Source of the DNA: JAHIQC01 sp964565645
GTDB taxonomy: Bacteria; Actinomycetota; Coriobacteriia; Anaerosomatales; JAHIQC01
Direction: 5' to 3'
NCBI GenBank assembly: GCA_964565645.1
Contig: CAZMFQ010000012.1
Span: forward strand, 1 to 61,392
Length of the DNA stretch: 61,392 bases
A program made the position numbers and the translations under genes. Below, piece by piece: positions 18,157-26,727 of the stretch (positions are counted from its first letter, which is position 1; each line of letters begins with the position of its first letter). The notes below the pieces were generated by a model that searched no databases, was not told the origin of the DNA, and saw only the letters and a list, made by a program, of their open reading frames with translations.

Positions 18157-18975
18157 CTACACGTACGTGTAGAGCTTCCCGTACGGGCGGTGAGAGATCG
18201 GCACGAGCTTGGTGAACGGCTGCGAGAGGACCTCCTCGGCATCCATGTCGAACGCCGCGCAGTACTCCTCGATGACCGGACGCAGGACCTTGAGGTCCTC
18301 CTCGTCGGCCGTGAAGATGCCGCACTCCTTGCCGACCTGCCACTGCTCGACTTCGCCGCGCAGGTAGATCGCGCCACCGTGCATTCCGGTGCCCACGTAG
18401 CCGCCCACGAGCGGCCCGTCGAACTGCGAGTTCACGCCCAGCAGCACGAGCAACCCGCCGGCCATGTACTCGCCGAAGAAGTCACGCGACTTGCCGCCGC
18501 AGACCATGATCGGCACGAGGCTCTCGTAGGCCTTCATGTGGATGCCCACGCGGTAGCCCACATCGCCCTTGATGAAGACCTTGCCGCCGCGCATCCCATA
18601 GCCGAGGACATCGCCAGCGTCGCCGTGCACGATGACCTTGCCGGCGTTCATGGTGTTGCCCACGCCGTCCTGCGCATTGCCGAAGACCTCGACCGTGGGG
18701 CCGTCCATGAACATCGCCATGTCCTGGCCCGCCGTGCCGTGGACCTCGATGCGGAGGTCCTTGCCCGAGATGCCCGTACCGATGTAGCGCTGACCGTTGA
18801 CGTTCATGAGGCGGACCGTCTTGATGCCGTCGGCGAACGCCGCGCGGATCGCCTCGTTGACATGCTTGTAGTACACACCGGCGCACTCGATCGTGGCGAC
18901 GTCACCCTCGACGGTCACCGTCGGATCGACCTGCACGTAGCCCACGATGGGGCCGGAATCCTTGACCTGGGTCAT
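18157..18975 (-). CDS. gltB3: Glutamate synthase GXGXG-domain subunit (split GltB, third part)
   Basis: 272 residues. This is the right-handed beta-helix of glutamate synthase made by GXGXG repeats: NEAIRAAFADGIKTVRLMNV near the start, then 'GTAGQDMAMFMDGPTVEVFG', GVGNTMNAGKVIVHGDAGD and GYGMRGGKVFIKGDVGYRVG. In one-piece GltB it forms the C-terminal domain; here, as in archaeal-type enzymes, it is a separate polypeptide. It is the last gene of the hdrBC-gltB1-gltB2-gltB3 operon, 19 bases after gltB2, with AGGGAG upstream of ATG 18975. Upstream in-frame codons overlap gltB2 and were not used. Confidence 0.88.
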   Translation of the reverse strand: MTQVKDSGPIVGYVQVDPTVTVEGDVATIECAGVYYKHVNEAIRAAFADGIKTVRLMNVNGQRYIGTGISGKDLRIEVHGTAGQDMAMFMDGPTVEVFGNAQDGVGNTMNAGKVIVHGDAGDVLGYGMRGGKVFIKGDVGYRVGIHMKAYESLVPIMVCGGKSRDFFGEYMAGGLLVLLGVNSQFDGPLVGGYVGTGMHGGAIYLRGEVEQWQVGKECGIFTADEEDLKVLRPVIEEYCAAFDMDAEEVLSQPFTKLVPISHRPYGKLYTYV

Positions 18976-18994
18976 CGTGATCTCCCTCCCCTTC

Positions 18995-20506
18995 CTACAG
19001 TCCGGCGGGCTTGACGCCCAGGATCTCGCAGGTCTGCTGGTCCAAGCCCACGGCACGCAGACGCTCGCGGCTGCCGCGCAGCGACTCGACCGCGTTGACG
19101 CCGAGCGCGCCGAGGATCTCCTGCAGTTCATGGCTCCAGGCGTGCACGAGGTTCGTGAGCCTCTCCGCGCCCCACTCAGGATCGACCCGGCGGGTGAGTT
19201 CCGGCTTCTGCGTGGTCAGCCCCCACGAGCAACAGCCCGTGTGACAGCCCTGGCACAGATGGCAGCCCATGGCCATGAGCGCCGTCGAGCCGATGCCCAC
19301 GACATCGGCGCCGAGCGCGATGGCCTTTGCGAGGTCCGCCGAGGAGCGGATCGAGCCCGCCGCGATGATCGAGGCCTGGTTGCGGATGCCCTCGTCGCGC
19401 AGGCGCTGGTCGACCGCCGCGATGGCGATCTCGATCGGGATGCCGACATGGTCGCGAATGATCTGCGGCGCGGCGCCGGTGCCGCCGCGGAACCCGTCGA
19501 GGTAGACATAGTCCGCTCCCGCGCGGACGATGCCGCTCGCGATGGCCGCGACGTTGTGCACGGCTGCGATCTTGACGCCGACGGTCTTGTAGCCGCTCGC
19601 CTCCTTGAGGGAGTAGATGAGCTGGCGCAGGTCCTCGATGGAGTAGATGTCGTGGTGAGGCGCCGGGGAGATCGCGTCGGATCCCTGCGGGATCATGCGG
19701 GTCTCCGAGACCTCCTTGTTGATCTTCTCACCGGGGAGATGGCCGCCGATGCCGGGCTTGGCGCCCTGGCCCACCTTGATCTCGATGGCGGCGCCGCGGT
19801 TGAGGTACTCGGGGTTGACGCCGAACCGGCCCGAAGCGACCTGGACGATGACGTTGTCCTGGTACGGATACAGGTCCGCGTGCAGTCCGCCCTCGCCGGT
19901 GTTCATGAGGATGCCGAGACGCTCGGCGGCCATCGCAAGCGACTTGTGCACGTTGAGCGAGACGGACCCGTAGCTCATGGGCGAGAAGATGATCGGGGTC
20001 TCGAGCTGGATGTTCTTGGCGATGCTGTCCCCGCCCTTGAGGCGGTAGCCGCCGTTGCCGTCCGGCTCGACGTCGACGCTGTCGGGCTTGCGGCCCAGGT
20101 AGGTACGCAGCTCCATCGGCTCACGGAGCGGGTCGATGGAAGGGTTCGTGACCTGGCACGCATCAAGGACGAGGTGGTCGAAGATGTTGCGGTAGGGCTT
20201 GTCGTTGCCCATACCGGTGAGCATCACGCCGCCGGTCTCCGCCTGACGCCATACCGCCTTGCGCAGCGCGGGGTCCCAGTGGTCGTTCGTGCGGTACGCG
20301 AGGTCGTTCTTCTGGATGCTGATGCAGTGCGCCGGGCAGTACGTGACGCAGCGGTGACACGCGCGACACTTGCTGTCATCGGGGATCGGGCGCTCGTTGA
20401 ACGAGTACACACCCCAGCCGCACTGCTGCACGCAGCGGCCGCACTTGTGGCACTTGTCGTAATCGATCTTGACCTTGAACTCAGGCTGGATGAGGCTGAT
20501 CGGCAT
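18995..20506 (-). CDS. gltB2: Glutamate synthase FMN/central-domain subunit with ferredoxin domain
   Basis: 503 residues. Residues ~14-70 hold two [4Fe-4S] ferredoxin motifs (CHKCGRCVQQCGWGVY and CRACHRCVTYCPAHC). The rest is the FMN-binding glutamate synthase barrel: PIIFSPMSYGSVSLNVHKSL, 'GMGNDKP', 'KVGQGAKPGIGGHLPGEKI', PAPHHDIYSIEDLRQLIYSL, 'YVYLDGFRGGTGAAP', and an iron-sulfur cysteine set in GCHLCQGCHTGCCSWGLTTQ. It converts 2-oxoglutarate and channelled ammonia into glutamate. The built-in ferredoxin domain is typical of archaeal-type GltB and implies electrons arrive through iron-sulfur proteins. The start lies 2 bases after the gltB1 stop, with GAGGTGAGC as ribosome site. Confidence 0.92.
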   Translation of the reverse strand: MPISLIQPEFKVKIDYDKCHKCGRCVQQCGWGVYSFNERPIPDDSKCRACHRCVTYCPAHCISIQKNDLAYRTNDHWDPALRKAVWRQAETGGVMLTGMGNDKPYRNIFDHLVLDACQVTNPSIDPLREPMELRTYLGRKPDSVDVEPDGNGGYRLKGGDSIAKNIQLETPIIFSPMSYGSVSLNVHKSLAMAAERLGILMNTGEGGLHADLYPYQDNVIVQVASGRFGVNPEYLNRGAAIEIKVGQGAKPGIGGHLPGEKINKEVSETRMIPQGSDAISPAPHHDIYSIEDLRQLIYSLKEASGYKTVGVKIAAVHNVAAIASGIVRAGADYVYLDGFRGGTGAAPQIIRDHVGIPIEIAIAAVDQRLRDEGIRNQASIIAAGSIRSSADLAKAIALGADVVGIGSTALMAMGCHLCQGCHTGCCSWGLTTQKPELTRRVDPEWGAERLTNLVHAWSHELQEILGALGVNAVESLRGSRERLRAVGLDQQTCEILGVKPAGL

Positions 20507-20508
20507 CG

Positions 20509-21783
20509 CTAGCTCACCTCGACGGTTTCACAGGTGTTCTCGACGCCGGTCACGGCGCACGAGATCTCCGAAGCGGACAGGTGCAGGTCACCGTGGATCG
20601 GCCACTCCATGCCCTTCACGCGGGCGATGACCGGCTCTCCGGCCTTGGGGGCCCAGACCTGATCGGGAGCGTCGAGCACCTCGCGCATCGCGCTCTCCTC
20701 GGAGGCGACCATGACGCGCGTGCCCTGGCGGGCCGCCACGAGCGGGCGGAGCTTGATCCGGTCGTTCAGTGCGACCATTCCGCCGTTGAACCCGAGCACG
20801 ATGGCGAAGGGGCCGTTGAGCATGCCCGGGCCGTAGACCGCACGCAGCGAACGCATCACGGCCTGCTCCTCGGCGGGCATACGGTCGATCTCGCTCCACA
20901 GCGGGCTCGCGAGCGCCTTGCAGGCGAGTTCGAGCGGGAGCTTGTGGCGGCGCAGCATGAGGTCGAACAGGTACGCGGCGACCTCGGTGTCGGTACCGAG
21001 CGAGCACTTGTAGCCGAACTGCTCGAGATAGCGGCTGTTGATGCCGTAGCTCGAGATCTCACCGTTGTGCACGATGGACCAGTCGAGCAGTGTGAACGGA
21101 TGCGCGCCGCCCCACCAGCCGGGCGTGTTGGTCGGGAACCGGTTGTGGCCGACCCAGGTGTGGCCCTCGTACTCGTCGAGACGGAAGTAGTGCCCGATCT
21201 CCTCGGGGAAGCCGACGCCCTTGAACGCGCCCATGTTCTTGCCGCTGCTGGCCACGAACGCGCCGTCGACACTCGAGTTGATCAGCATGACGGTGTGGAC
21301 GATGAAGTCCTCGGCCGACATCTCCGAGATCTCGAGCTTGTGCGGGTCGGGATTGAGGAAGTAGCGCCACAGCAGCGGCGCGTCGGTGATGCCCTTGGTC
21401 GGACGAGTGGGCATCGGCTCGGCGAGATCGACCACGAAGTACTGGTCGAAGACCGCCTCCGCGTCCTCCTTGGCCTTCACGTCGTGATACATCATGTGAA
21501 AGCAGAAGTGGTCGGGGAACTCCGGGTAGATCCCGTAGCCGGCGAAGCCGCCGCCGAGACCGTTGCCGCGGTCACGCTGCACGGCCATGGCCTTGATGGC
21601 CTCGACCCCGCTCATAAGCGTGCCGGACTCGTCGCAGATGCCCATGAGGCCGCAGCCGCCATGGATCTTGGAGGACGCCTCTTCGCTGTAGCTCGGACGC
21701 TCAAGGCCGAACACGCCTTCGCGGTCGGCGAACGTCGGCAGCTTGGAAGTGGGCATCCGGTCCAGAAGTGGGTTGAACGTCAT
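20509..21783 (-). CDS. gltB1: Glutamate synthase glutaminase subunit (class II amidotransferase)
   Basis: 424 residues. Class II glutamine amidotransferase domain: the likely catalytic cysteine is Cys44 in KIHGGCGLMGI, with 'RDRGNGLGGGFAGYG', 'WVGHNRFPTNTPGWWGGAHP' (substrate-binding Arg and Asn region), IVHNGEISSYGINSRYLEQ and the TDTEVAAYLFDLML motif. It releases ammonia from glutamine for the FMN subunit. Because class II enzymes need an N-terminal cysteine, the first 43 residues are probably a propeptide that is cleaved, much as in E. coli GltB. It sits between hdrBC (gap 3 bases) and gltB2 (gap 2 bases), so all are surely co-transcribed. Confidence 0.9.
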   Translation of the reverse strand: MTFNPLLDRMPTSKLPTFADREGVFGLERPSYSEEASSKIHGGCGLMGICDESGTLMSGVEAIKAMAVQRDRGNGLGGGFAGYGIYPEFPDHFCFHMMYHDVKAKEDAEAVFDQYFVVDLAEPMPTRPTKGITDAPLLWRYFLNPDPHKLEISEMSAEDFIVHTVMLINSSVDGAFVASSGKNMGAFKGVGFPEEIGHYFRLDEYEGHTWVGHNRFPTNTPGWWGGAHPFTLLDWSIVHNGEISSYGINSRYLEQFGYKCSLGTDTEVAAYLFDLMLRRHKLPLELACKALASPLWSEIDRMPAEEQAVMRSLRAVYGPGMLNGPFAIVLGFNGGMVALNDRIKLRPLVAARQGTRVMVASEESAMREVLDAPDQVWAPKAGEPVIARVKGMEWPIHGDLHLSASEISCAVTGVENTCETVEVS

Positions 21784-21786
21784 GTC

Positions 21787-23142
21787 CTACTCAACTCCCT
21801 CGTCGGTGGTCGTCGGATCCTCGGTGGCGGTGCTCATGAGGCGTGCCACGGCGTCACCGCCGCTTTCCGGCAGTGGCCCGAGTCCGAGCTTCTTGCGCGC
21901 GGACTCCTTGGGCTTGCCGAGCTGCCCGGTCTCCATGAAGGTCTTGTAGCCGGCGGCCACGGCGTCAGGCGCGGCGCCGTTGCCGATCGCGAGCTCCTTG
22001 AGTGTCCGGAAGGTCTCGGCCATGCCGATCTCGGAGTGGCAGAGCTCGAGGCAGGTGTAGCACTCGAGGCACTTCCAGATGTTCTTGTCGGCGAGCACCT
22101 CTTCGATGTCGCCGCGCAGCAGGCGCCCGATGGTCTCGCAGGGATCGAACGTCGGGTCGATCTTGCAGACCGGACAGTCGTCCTTACACGCCTGGCATGA
22201 ATAGCACTTGCCGAGGAGCGCCACGTCGAAGTCCTCGGCGAGCCGCTTCTTGTCCTGAGCACGCGCGCCCCACTTCTCGAGGAACGGCTCGACCGAGACA
22301 CGGTGCATGTCCAGGCCGATCTCCTCGGGCGAATGGCCGTACGCGAGCGCGATGAGCTCGGAGAGATACAGGATCGGGACGTTGACGTCCTCCTTGTTGC
22401 GCTGAAGCGCGGCCTGGTTCAGGTCGAACTGCTGGAAGCAGCTCGGACAGACGACCACGAGCGCGTCGACCTCGTTGCGCATCAGATCGGTGAGCTTGCG
22501 GCGCGCGAACGCGAGTGAGCCCTCGCGCTCACCCACGCGGTCGAGGTACCCGCCGCAGCATTGCATCTTGGTCTGATAGTCAACGACCCGCGCGCCGAGC
22601 GCGGCGACGATCTCCTCGACCTTCTTGGGGTGCAGCGGGTCGTCCCACTTGACCGCCGGCTGCGGGCGCAGCAGATGGCAGCCGTAGTGCACGGCGATCC
22701 GCATGCCCCAGAACTGGTTGACGGCCTTGCTTGCGATGAGCCCGGCGCCCATGTAGTCCGAAAGCCACTCCGCGAAATGCACGACCTTGAGGTCGCCGTC
22801 GTAGTGCAGCTCCTCGGCGGCAAGACGCTCGTTGATCTCGTCGCGCTCGCGCCAGTGGGTCTTGAGGTGGCTCTGCGCTTCCTTGAACGTCGAGTAGCAG
22901 CCGTTGCACGGCGTGACGACGTCGAGCCCGGCCTTCTCCACGATGGCGAGGTTGCGTGCCGCCGCTGTGAAGAACGCTCCCGGATCGTTCGCCTTGACGA
23001 GCGTCCCCTCGGGACAGCATGTATGGCCATCGAGCTCGTGGACCGTGGCACCGAGGTCGTCGAACATGACGCGGGTCGACTTCTCGATGAACGGGAAACG
23101 CGCGGGGATGGTGCACCCCCAGAAGACCGCGAAGTCCTTCAT
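21787..23142 (-). CDS. HdrBC-type fusion iron-sulfur protein (CCG domains + ferredoxin)
   Basis: 451 residues. The N-terminal ~290 residues are HdrB-like with two CCG cysteine-rich domains: first HTCCPEGT...TPCNGC, second YGCHLLRP...MQCCGGYLD...CPSC. The C-terminal part is HdrC-like with two [4Fe-4S] motifs, CYSCQACKDDCPVC and CLECYTCLELCHSEIG. In methanogens and sulfate reducers HdrBC reduces disulfides or accepts electrons from HdrA; here it is the first gene of an operon with split glutamate synthase. No gltD is present, so I infer it delivers electrons to GltB2. AAGGG lies 10 bases before ATG 23142. The redox partner is unknown. Confidence 0.85.
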   Translation of the reverse strand: MKDFAVFWGCTIPARFPFIEKSTRVMFDDLGATVHELDGHTCCPEGTLVKANDPGAFFTAAARNLAIVEKAGLDVVTPCNGCYSTFKEAQSHLKTHWRERDEINERLAAEELHYDGDLKVVHFAEWLSDYMGAGLIASKAVNQFWGMRIAVHYGCHLLRPQPAVKWDDPLHPKKVEEIVAALGARVVDYQTKMQCCGGYLDRVGEREGSLAFARRKLTDLMRNEVDALVVVCPSCFQQFDLNQAALQRNKEDVNVPILYLSELIALAYGHSPEEIGLDMHRVSVEPFLEKWGARAQDKKRLAEDFDVALLGKCYSCQACKDDCPVCKIDPTFDPCETIGRLLRGDIEEVLADKNIWKCLECYTCLELCHSEIGMAETFRTLKELAIGNGAAPDAVAAGYKTFMETGQLGKPKESARKKLGLGPLPESGGDAVARLMSTATEDPTTTDEGVE

Positions 23143-23167
23143 GCGCTCTACCCTTCTGCCGTGATAC

Positions 23168-23227
23168 TCACTGCACGCCCGGAAAACGAAAACGCCCGCC
23201 GAGGCCCTTGGGCCTGGCGAGCATCAT
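23168..23227 (-). CDS. Possible 19-codon leader ORF before the hdr-glt operon
   Basis: AGGAG precedes two consecutive ATG codons (23227 and 23224), and the frame stays open to TGA at 23168-23170. The peptide is rich in Gly, Arg and Pro. A terminator-like hairpin lies inside the ORF, so ribosome movement could alter it. Such short ORFs also arise by chance. Confidence 0.3.
   Translation of the reverse strand: MMLARPKGLGGRFRFPGVQ
23181..23219 (-). terminator. Intrinsic terminator or attenuator between cytochrome and hdr-glt operon
   Basis: Stem CGCC-AGGCC / GGCCT-GGCG (one bulge, 4-base loop) at 23197-23219 is followed on the minus strand by GGGCGTTTTCGTTTTCC. It ends transcription from the upstream cytochrome gene. 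Because a good promoter lies upstream at 23271-23300, it also lies within the leader of the hdr-glt mRNA and could attenuate it. Confidence 0.6.
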
Positions 23228-23270
23228 TGCTCCTGCGTATGTCCGGCACGCCGTTGTGCCGAGTCCGAGG

Positions 23271-23300
23271 AGTATAGCAGGGCCGACGCGGGGCTGTCAC
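23271..23300 (-). promoter_or_regulatory. Promoter of the hdrBC-gltB operon
   Basis: GTGACA (23295-23300) and TATACT (23271-23276) on the minus strand are 18 bases apart. The predicted start of transcription is near 23264, giving a ~120-base leader. Confidence 0.5.
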
Positions 23301-23343
23301 GCCCCACGAAACATGTTGGAAACGCGGGAGGCCCGAACGCGGG

Positions 23344-26300
23344 CTACCAGTGCGTCCCGGCGCGGTCCGAATGACAACTGACGCAGTTCGGGGCCACGCT
23401 GGAAGGCACCTCTGTGTACGCACGGAAGCCGTCGACGACGACGTATGCCGCACGGGCGGAGGGATCCCGCTCCCCGGTCGGAGCCACGGTGACCGTGTGC
23501 GTCCCCGGAGTGACATCCACTGCAAAGACGATGGCCTGGAACCGGGTCACCGGCGCGTATGCGTCGAACTCGCCGACGACCACGCCATCGATCAGGACCT
23601 CGGCTTTCCCCCGGTACGGGTCGCGATCCGAGAGTATCTCGACGCGCTCGCCGGTCACTGTGGCCGAGAGTGAGGCGCCGGCGACGCCGTTGTAGCTCAT
23701 CCGCGCGCCGGAGTAACGCGTCGAGGCACGGGAGCGCCAGGCCCCGACACTGGTCACCGCCGTGTTCCCTACGGCCGGGTCGTCGGGATTGCCCCCCACC
23801 GGGTGGTTGTAGTCCTCGACGGTGCGAGGGGCACGCTCGGCTGTCCCTTCGAGGTCATGGCAGGTCGCTGCCGCACACTGGTTGGTGTCCGCGTAGTAGG
23901 TCCGTTGTGACTGGTCCGTGCCCACGACACCACGCCCGACCACACCCGTCCACGCGGGATGCGCACCGGGATCCGTGGTCGAGTGTTCCGCATGTGATGC
24001 CGGAACGGCGCCCGTGTGGCACGCGCCGCACGCCGCGGCCGCATGACAACTCGCGCACGCGCTGGCCGACGTGGAGACCCCGGAAGGCCACCGGGTCGCA
24101 GCATGGATCGTGTGCAGGACCGCGGCGGGCGTGGCCTTGGAGCCCGCACCCGCGAACGAGGCGCCGGAGACGGCATCCACGTAGCCGGGCACGGCCGAGG
24201 TCCTCGTGTTGCCCCAACCCGGATGGCAGGCCGCACCGCAGTTCGCGCCGGCCTGGTGATACGGGTGGGTGCCAACGAGACCGGGGATGTGGCATGCCTT
24301 GCATGCGGTATCCCGGTCGACCGGATCCGCCGAGGGGAACGCGGTCTTTGACGTAGAGAAATCCGGCTGGTTCTCATCGTGACATGCGAGGCAGTAGTTG
24401 GTGTGGACCGCTATCGAGGACCCCGCGGAGTGACACGCAGCGGTGTCACAGGCGGTATCCCACGGGCCCGCGATGTCCTCGGCAGGACCGCCGGCCACAT
24501 GGCACACGAGGCATGGATCGGCGTTCCCGCCACGAGTCGACTTGCGGTGCTCGAGATACAGGCTCGTTGAATGGCACTCGGTGCAGAGGTGACCGTTGCC
24601 CGCGTCGACGCCCGTGATCGCGGCCGCGGGATGCGGGTGGTCCGTGTGACAACCCTTCAGACAGCCGGTCTCGCCTGCGGCGACCGCGTCGGCGACGGCA
24701 CCGCTCGCCGGATCGTGACACAGAGCGCAACCCGGGCGTCCCTGAGCATCCGCATGCTCGGGGACATCGAGCAGGTTGGAGTCGTGACAACTCACGCAGT
24801 AGCCGCTCTCGAACGTGGAGCCGTGTACCGCGTAGTGCTCGGTGCCCGCGACCTGCTCGTGACAGGTCAGGCAGTCCGCATCCTCGGCGGGTGAACCCGC
24901 GAGCGGTACCGACGTGATGCGCTCCAAAGAGACGTAGGTCTCCGACCAGTACTCGATGCCCTGCCCAAAGAAGGGGCCGGTCGCGTAGATGCGGTCATCC
25001 GGGTATGGGTCGACCGACAGTCGCACCGACGCGGCCGGCGCGAAGGTGACGTCCTCGGACACGAAGATGTAGCCAGCGTTGTACGGAGGCGGAACGGACA
25101 CACCCGGGTACGGAGTGAGCGTCGGGTTGTTCACGACCTTCGAGTAGACCGTCTGCCACGTGCTGCCGTACTTGGCCTGGACCAGGATGGTGGCGTCGTC
25201 CTGAATGAGCGCCTGGACATGTGCCGAGGAGATGCCTCTGCCCGAGGGCGCGTCCACCGGCGGGTCCAGCCGGTCGTACAAGTGGTCATGGGCTGGCGTC
25301 TGGTAGTACGAGCGCGAGACATCTCGCCAGAAGCGGATCTTGGGCAGGTTCTCCCGCAAGGCGCTGATCGTCGGGTCGGGACTCTCGTGGCAGTCCGAGC
25401 ATCCGACCTGTGCCGCCGAGGAGTTCTCGCGGCCCGGCGCGGCGTGCTCACGCGTGAGTACGCGCGAGTGGCACCCTGCGCAGAAGTCCGGTGACGGCAG
25501 CGTGGACTCGTGGTCACCGACGAGGTCATGTGCGAGCTTGAGTTCCTGGTCGATCGGGTAGCGCAGGGTCTGTGAGCCCTTGAGCCCCTGGTGACAATGG
25601 AGACAGTCGTAGCGATAGCGCGCGTCGGGCACCTCGTACTTGGTTGCGTCGTCGTAGTTGTTGTAGACGTAGGCGCGCCACGGCGGAGTACCCCTGGGCG
25701 CCATGCGCGGATGGTCCTCGGGCGCAAGGCGGTGATAGTTGATCACGGTGTAAGAGGAGACACCGTGGCACTCCGCGCTGCAGTTGCCCCCGACGCGGTC
25801 GAAGTAGCGCGTCGTGCCCCGCTGCACGAAGGAGATCGGCTGCGTGCCGAGCAGCTCGAGGGGCGTGGCCTCGGTCCACTTGAGTCCCCACGCGCCGTAG
25901 ACCGCGGCAGCGCTCCAGGCGTTGCCCCATGCATGGCAGTTGGCGCACGTGTTGGGGCCGTAGTGCGGGCCGATGATGTGATCGGGCTCAGTCCAGTACA
26001 TGTCGCGGATCCAGTGGGTCTCCTTGAACGCCAGCGTGTCGTCGACCGACGAGTGACACCCCTTGCATGCCGTCTCGGCGGTCGGGGCCATCTCGCGCGC
26101 GCCGCCTGGCAGCACCTGCGTGAAGCTCCATGACGCATCGGGCGAACGCTGCGCCGAGATGTTGGCGATGCTGGCAACGACGGCATGCGCCGAAGGATTC
26201 GCGTAGCCGACCGGCAGCAGGCGTGCGTCGAGGCTCACGCGAGCGGTCTTGCCACCGTTGGACAGGGCCACACCCGGTGTCACCGGCCGCCCGTCCACCG

Positions 26301-26511
26301 TCATCAGGACACTCCCGGCGTCGAGCGCGACAGCATCGGTGAAGGTCACTGCGATCTCCCCGATGTCTTCGCTGGTGATGACCGCACCCGCCGCCGGAAG
26401 GCATGAACCCCCGACAGGCACGGCTGAAGCCTCTCCCGTCCCCAGAAGCACGGCACCGGCACACAACGCGAAGACCACTACGAGCACCGACGACCACGAA
26501 TGCTTGCCCAA
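23344..26511 (-). CDS. Secreted multihaem c-type cytochrome, about 20 haem sites
   Basis: 1055 residues. A signal peptide (VLVVVFALCAGAVLLGTGEASA) is followed by an Ig-like domain (~35-130), then haem motifs to the C terminus. I count 15 CX2CH, three CX3CH (CSAECH, CLKGCH, CGAACH) and two CX4CH (CDTAACH, CAAATCH). The part from ~610 onward parallels the RCC1 cytochrome at 11475: shared stretches include HQAGANCGAACHPGWGNT, a beta-rich module with VEILSDRDPYRGKAEVLIDG and YVVVDGFRAYTEVP, and a terminal CVSCHSDRAGTHW. The start is TTG 26511 with GAGGGG 8 bases upstream; the nearby ATG is out of frame. Probable role: periplasmic or extracellular electron carrier. The very short region after its stop holds the terminator noted separately. 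Confidence 0.85.
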   Translation of the reverse strand: MGKHSWSSVLVVVFALCAGAVLLGTGEASAVPVGGSCLPAAGAVITSEDIGEIAVTFTDAVALDAGSVLMTVDGRPVTPGVALSNGGKTARVSLDARLLPVGYANPSAHAVVASIANISAQRSPDASWSFTQVLPGGAREMAPTAETACKGCHSSVDDTLAFKETHWIRDMYWTEPDHIIGPHYGPNTCANCHAWGNAWSAAAVYGAWGLKWTEATPLELLGTQPISFVQRGTTRYFDRVGGNCSAECHGVSSYTVINYHRLAPEDHPRMAPRGTPPWRAYVYNNYDDATKYEVPDARYRYDCLHCHQGLKGSQTLRYPIDQELKLAHDLVGDHESTLPSPDFCAGCHSRVLTREHAAPGRENSSAAQVGCSDCHESPDPTISALRENLPKIRFWRDVSRSYYQTPAHDHLYDRLDPPVDAPSGRGISSAHVQALIQDDATILVQAKYGSTWQTVYSKVVNNPTLTPYPGVSVPPPYNAGYIFVSEDVTFAPAASVRLSVDPYPDDRIYATGPFFGQGIEYWSETYVSLERITSVPLAGSPAEDADCLTCHEQVAGTEHYAVHGSTFESGYCVSCHDSNLLDVPEHADAQGRPGCALCHDPASGAVADAVAAGETGCLKGCHTDHPHPAAAITGVDAGNGHLCTECHSTSLYLEHRKSTRGGNADPCLVCHVAGGPAEDIAGPWDTACDTAACHSAGSSIAVHTNYCLACHDENQPDFSTSKTAFPSADPVDRDTACKACHIPGLVGTHPYHQAGANCGAACHPGWGNTRTSAVPGYVDAVSGASFAGAGSKATPAAVLHTIHAATRWPSGVSTSASACASCHAAAACGACHTGAVPASHAEHSTTDPGAHPAWTGVVGRGVVGTDQSQRTYYADTNQCAAATCHDLEGTAERAPRTVEDYNHPVGGNPDDPAVGNTAVTSVGAWRSRASTRYSGARMSYNGVAGASLSATVTGERVEILSDRDPYRGKAEVLIDGVVVGEFDAYAPVTRFQAIVFAVDVTPGTHTVTVAPTGERDPSARAAYVVVDGFRAYTEVPSSVAPNCVSCHSDRAGTHW

Positions 26512-26593
26512 CTCGCATCCCCTCTACCGATCGCCCGATCTCCCCCATGGTGTGACCGAGCCCCCCGAACCTGAAAGCAGATGAATTATGTGA

Positions 26594-26612
26594 GTCACAC
26601 TCGTGGTGTGAC
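26594..26612. promoter_or_regulatory. Perfect 7-bp inverted repeat in a divergent intergenic region
   Basis: GTCACAC and GTGTGAC with a 5-base spacer lie between the divergent cytochrome (start 26511) and phosphoesterase (start 26728) genes. Size and place fit a dimeric-regulator operator acting on either gene. The regulator is unknown. Confidence 0.4.
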
Positions 26613-26727
26613 AATCATTAAGCGACGAACGGTAGGAACCCGCCGCACTATCACAAGACAGAAGGCCACCGCTCTCGGGTATCGAAGGTATATGGAGTCA
26701 CGACCATCTCCCGCAAGGAGGCCCGGC

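Noticed and set aside
23344..26511. Frameshift or wrong start in the 20-haem cytochrome because no ATG is in frame
   Set aside because: TTG 26511 has a well-placed GAGGGG and begins a clean signal peptide; no frameshift is needed.
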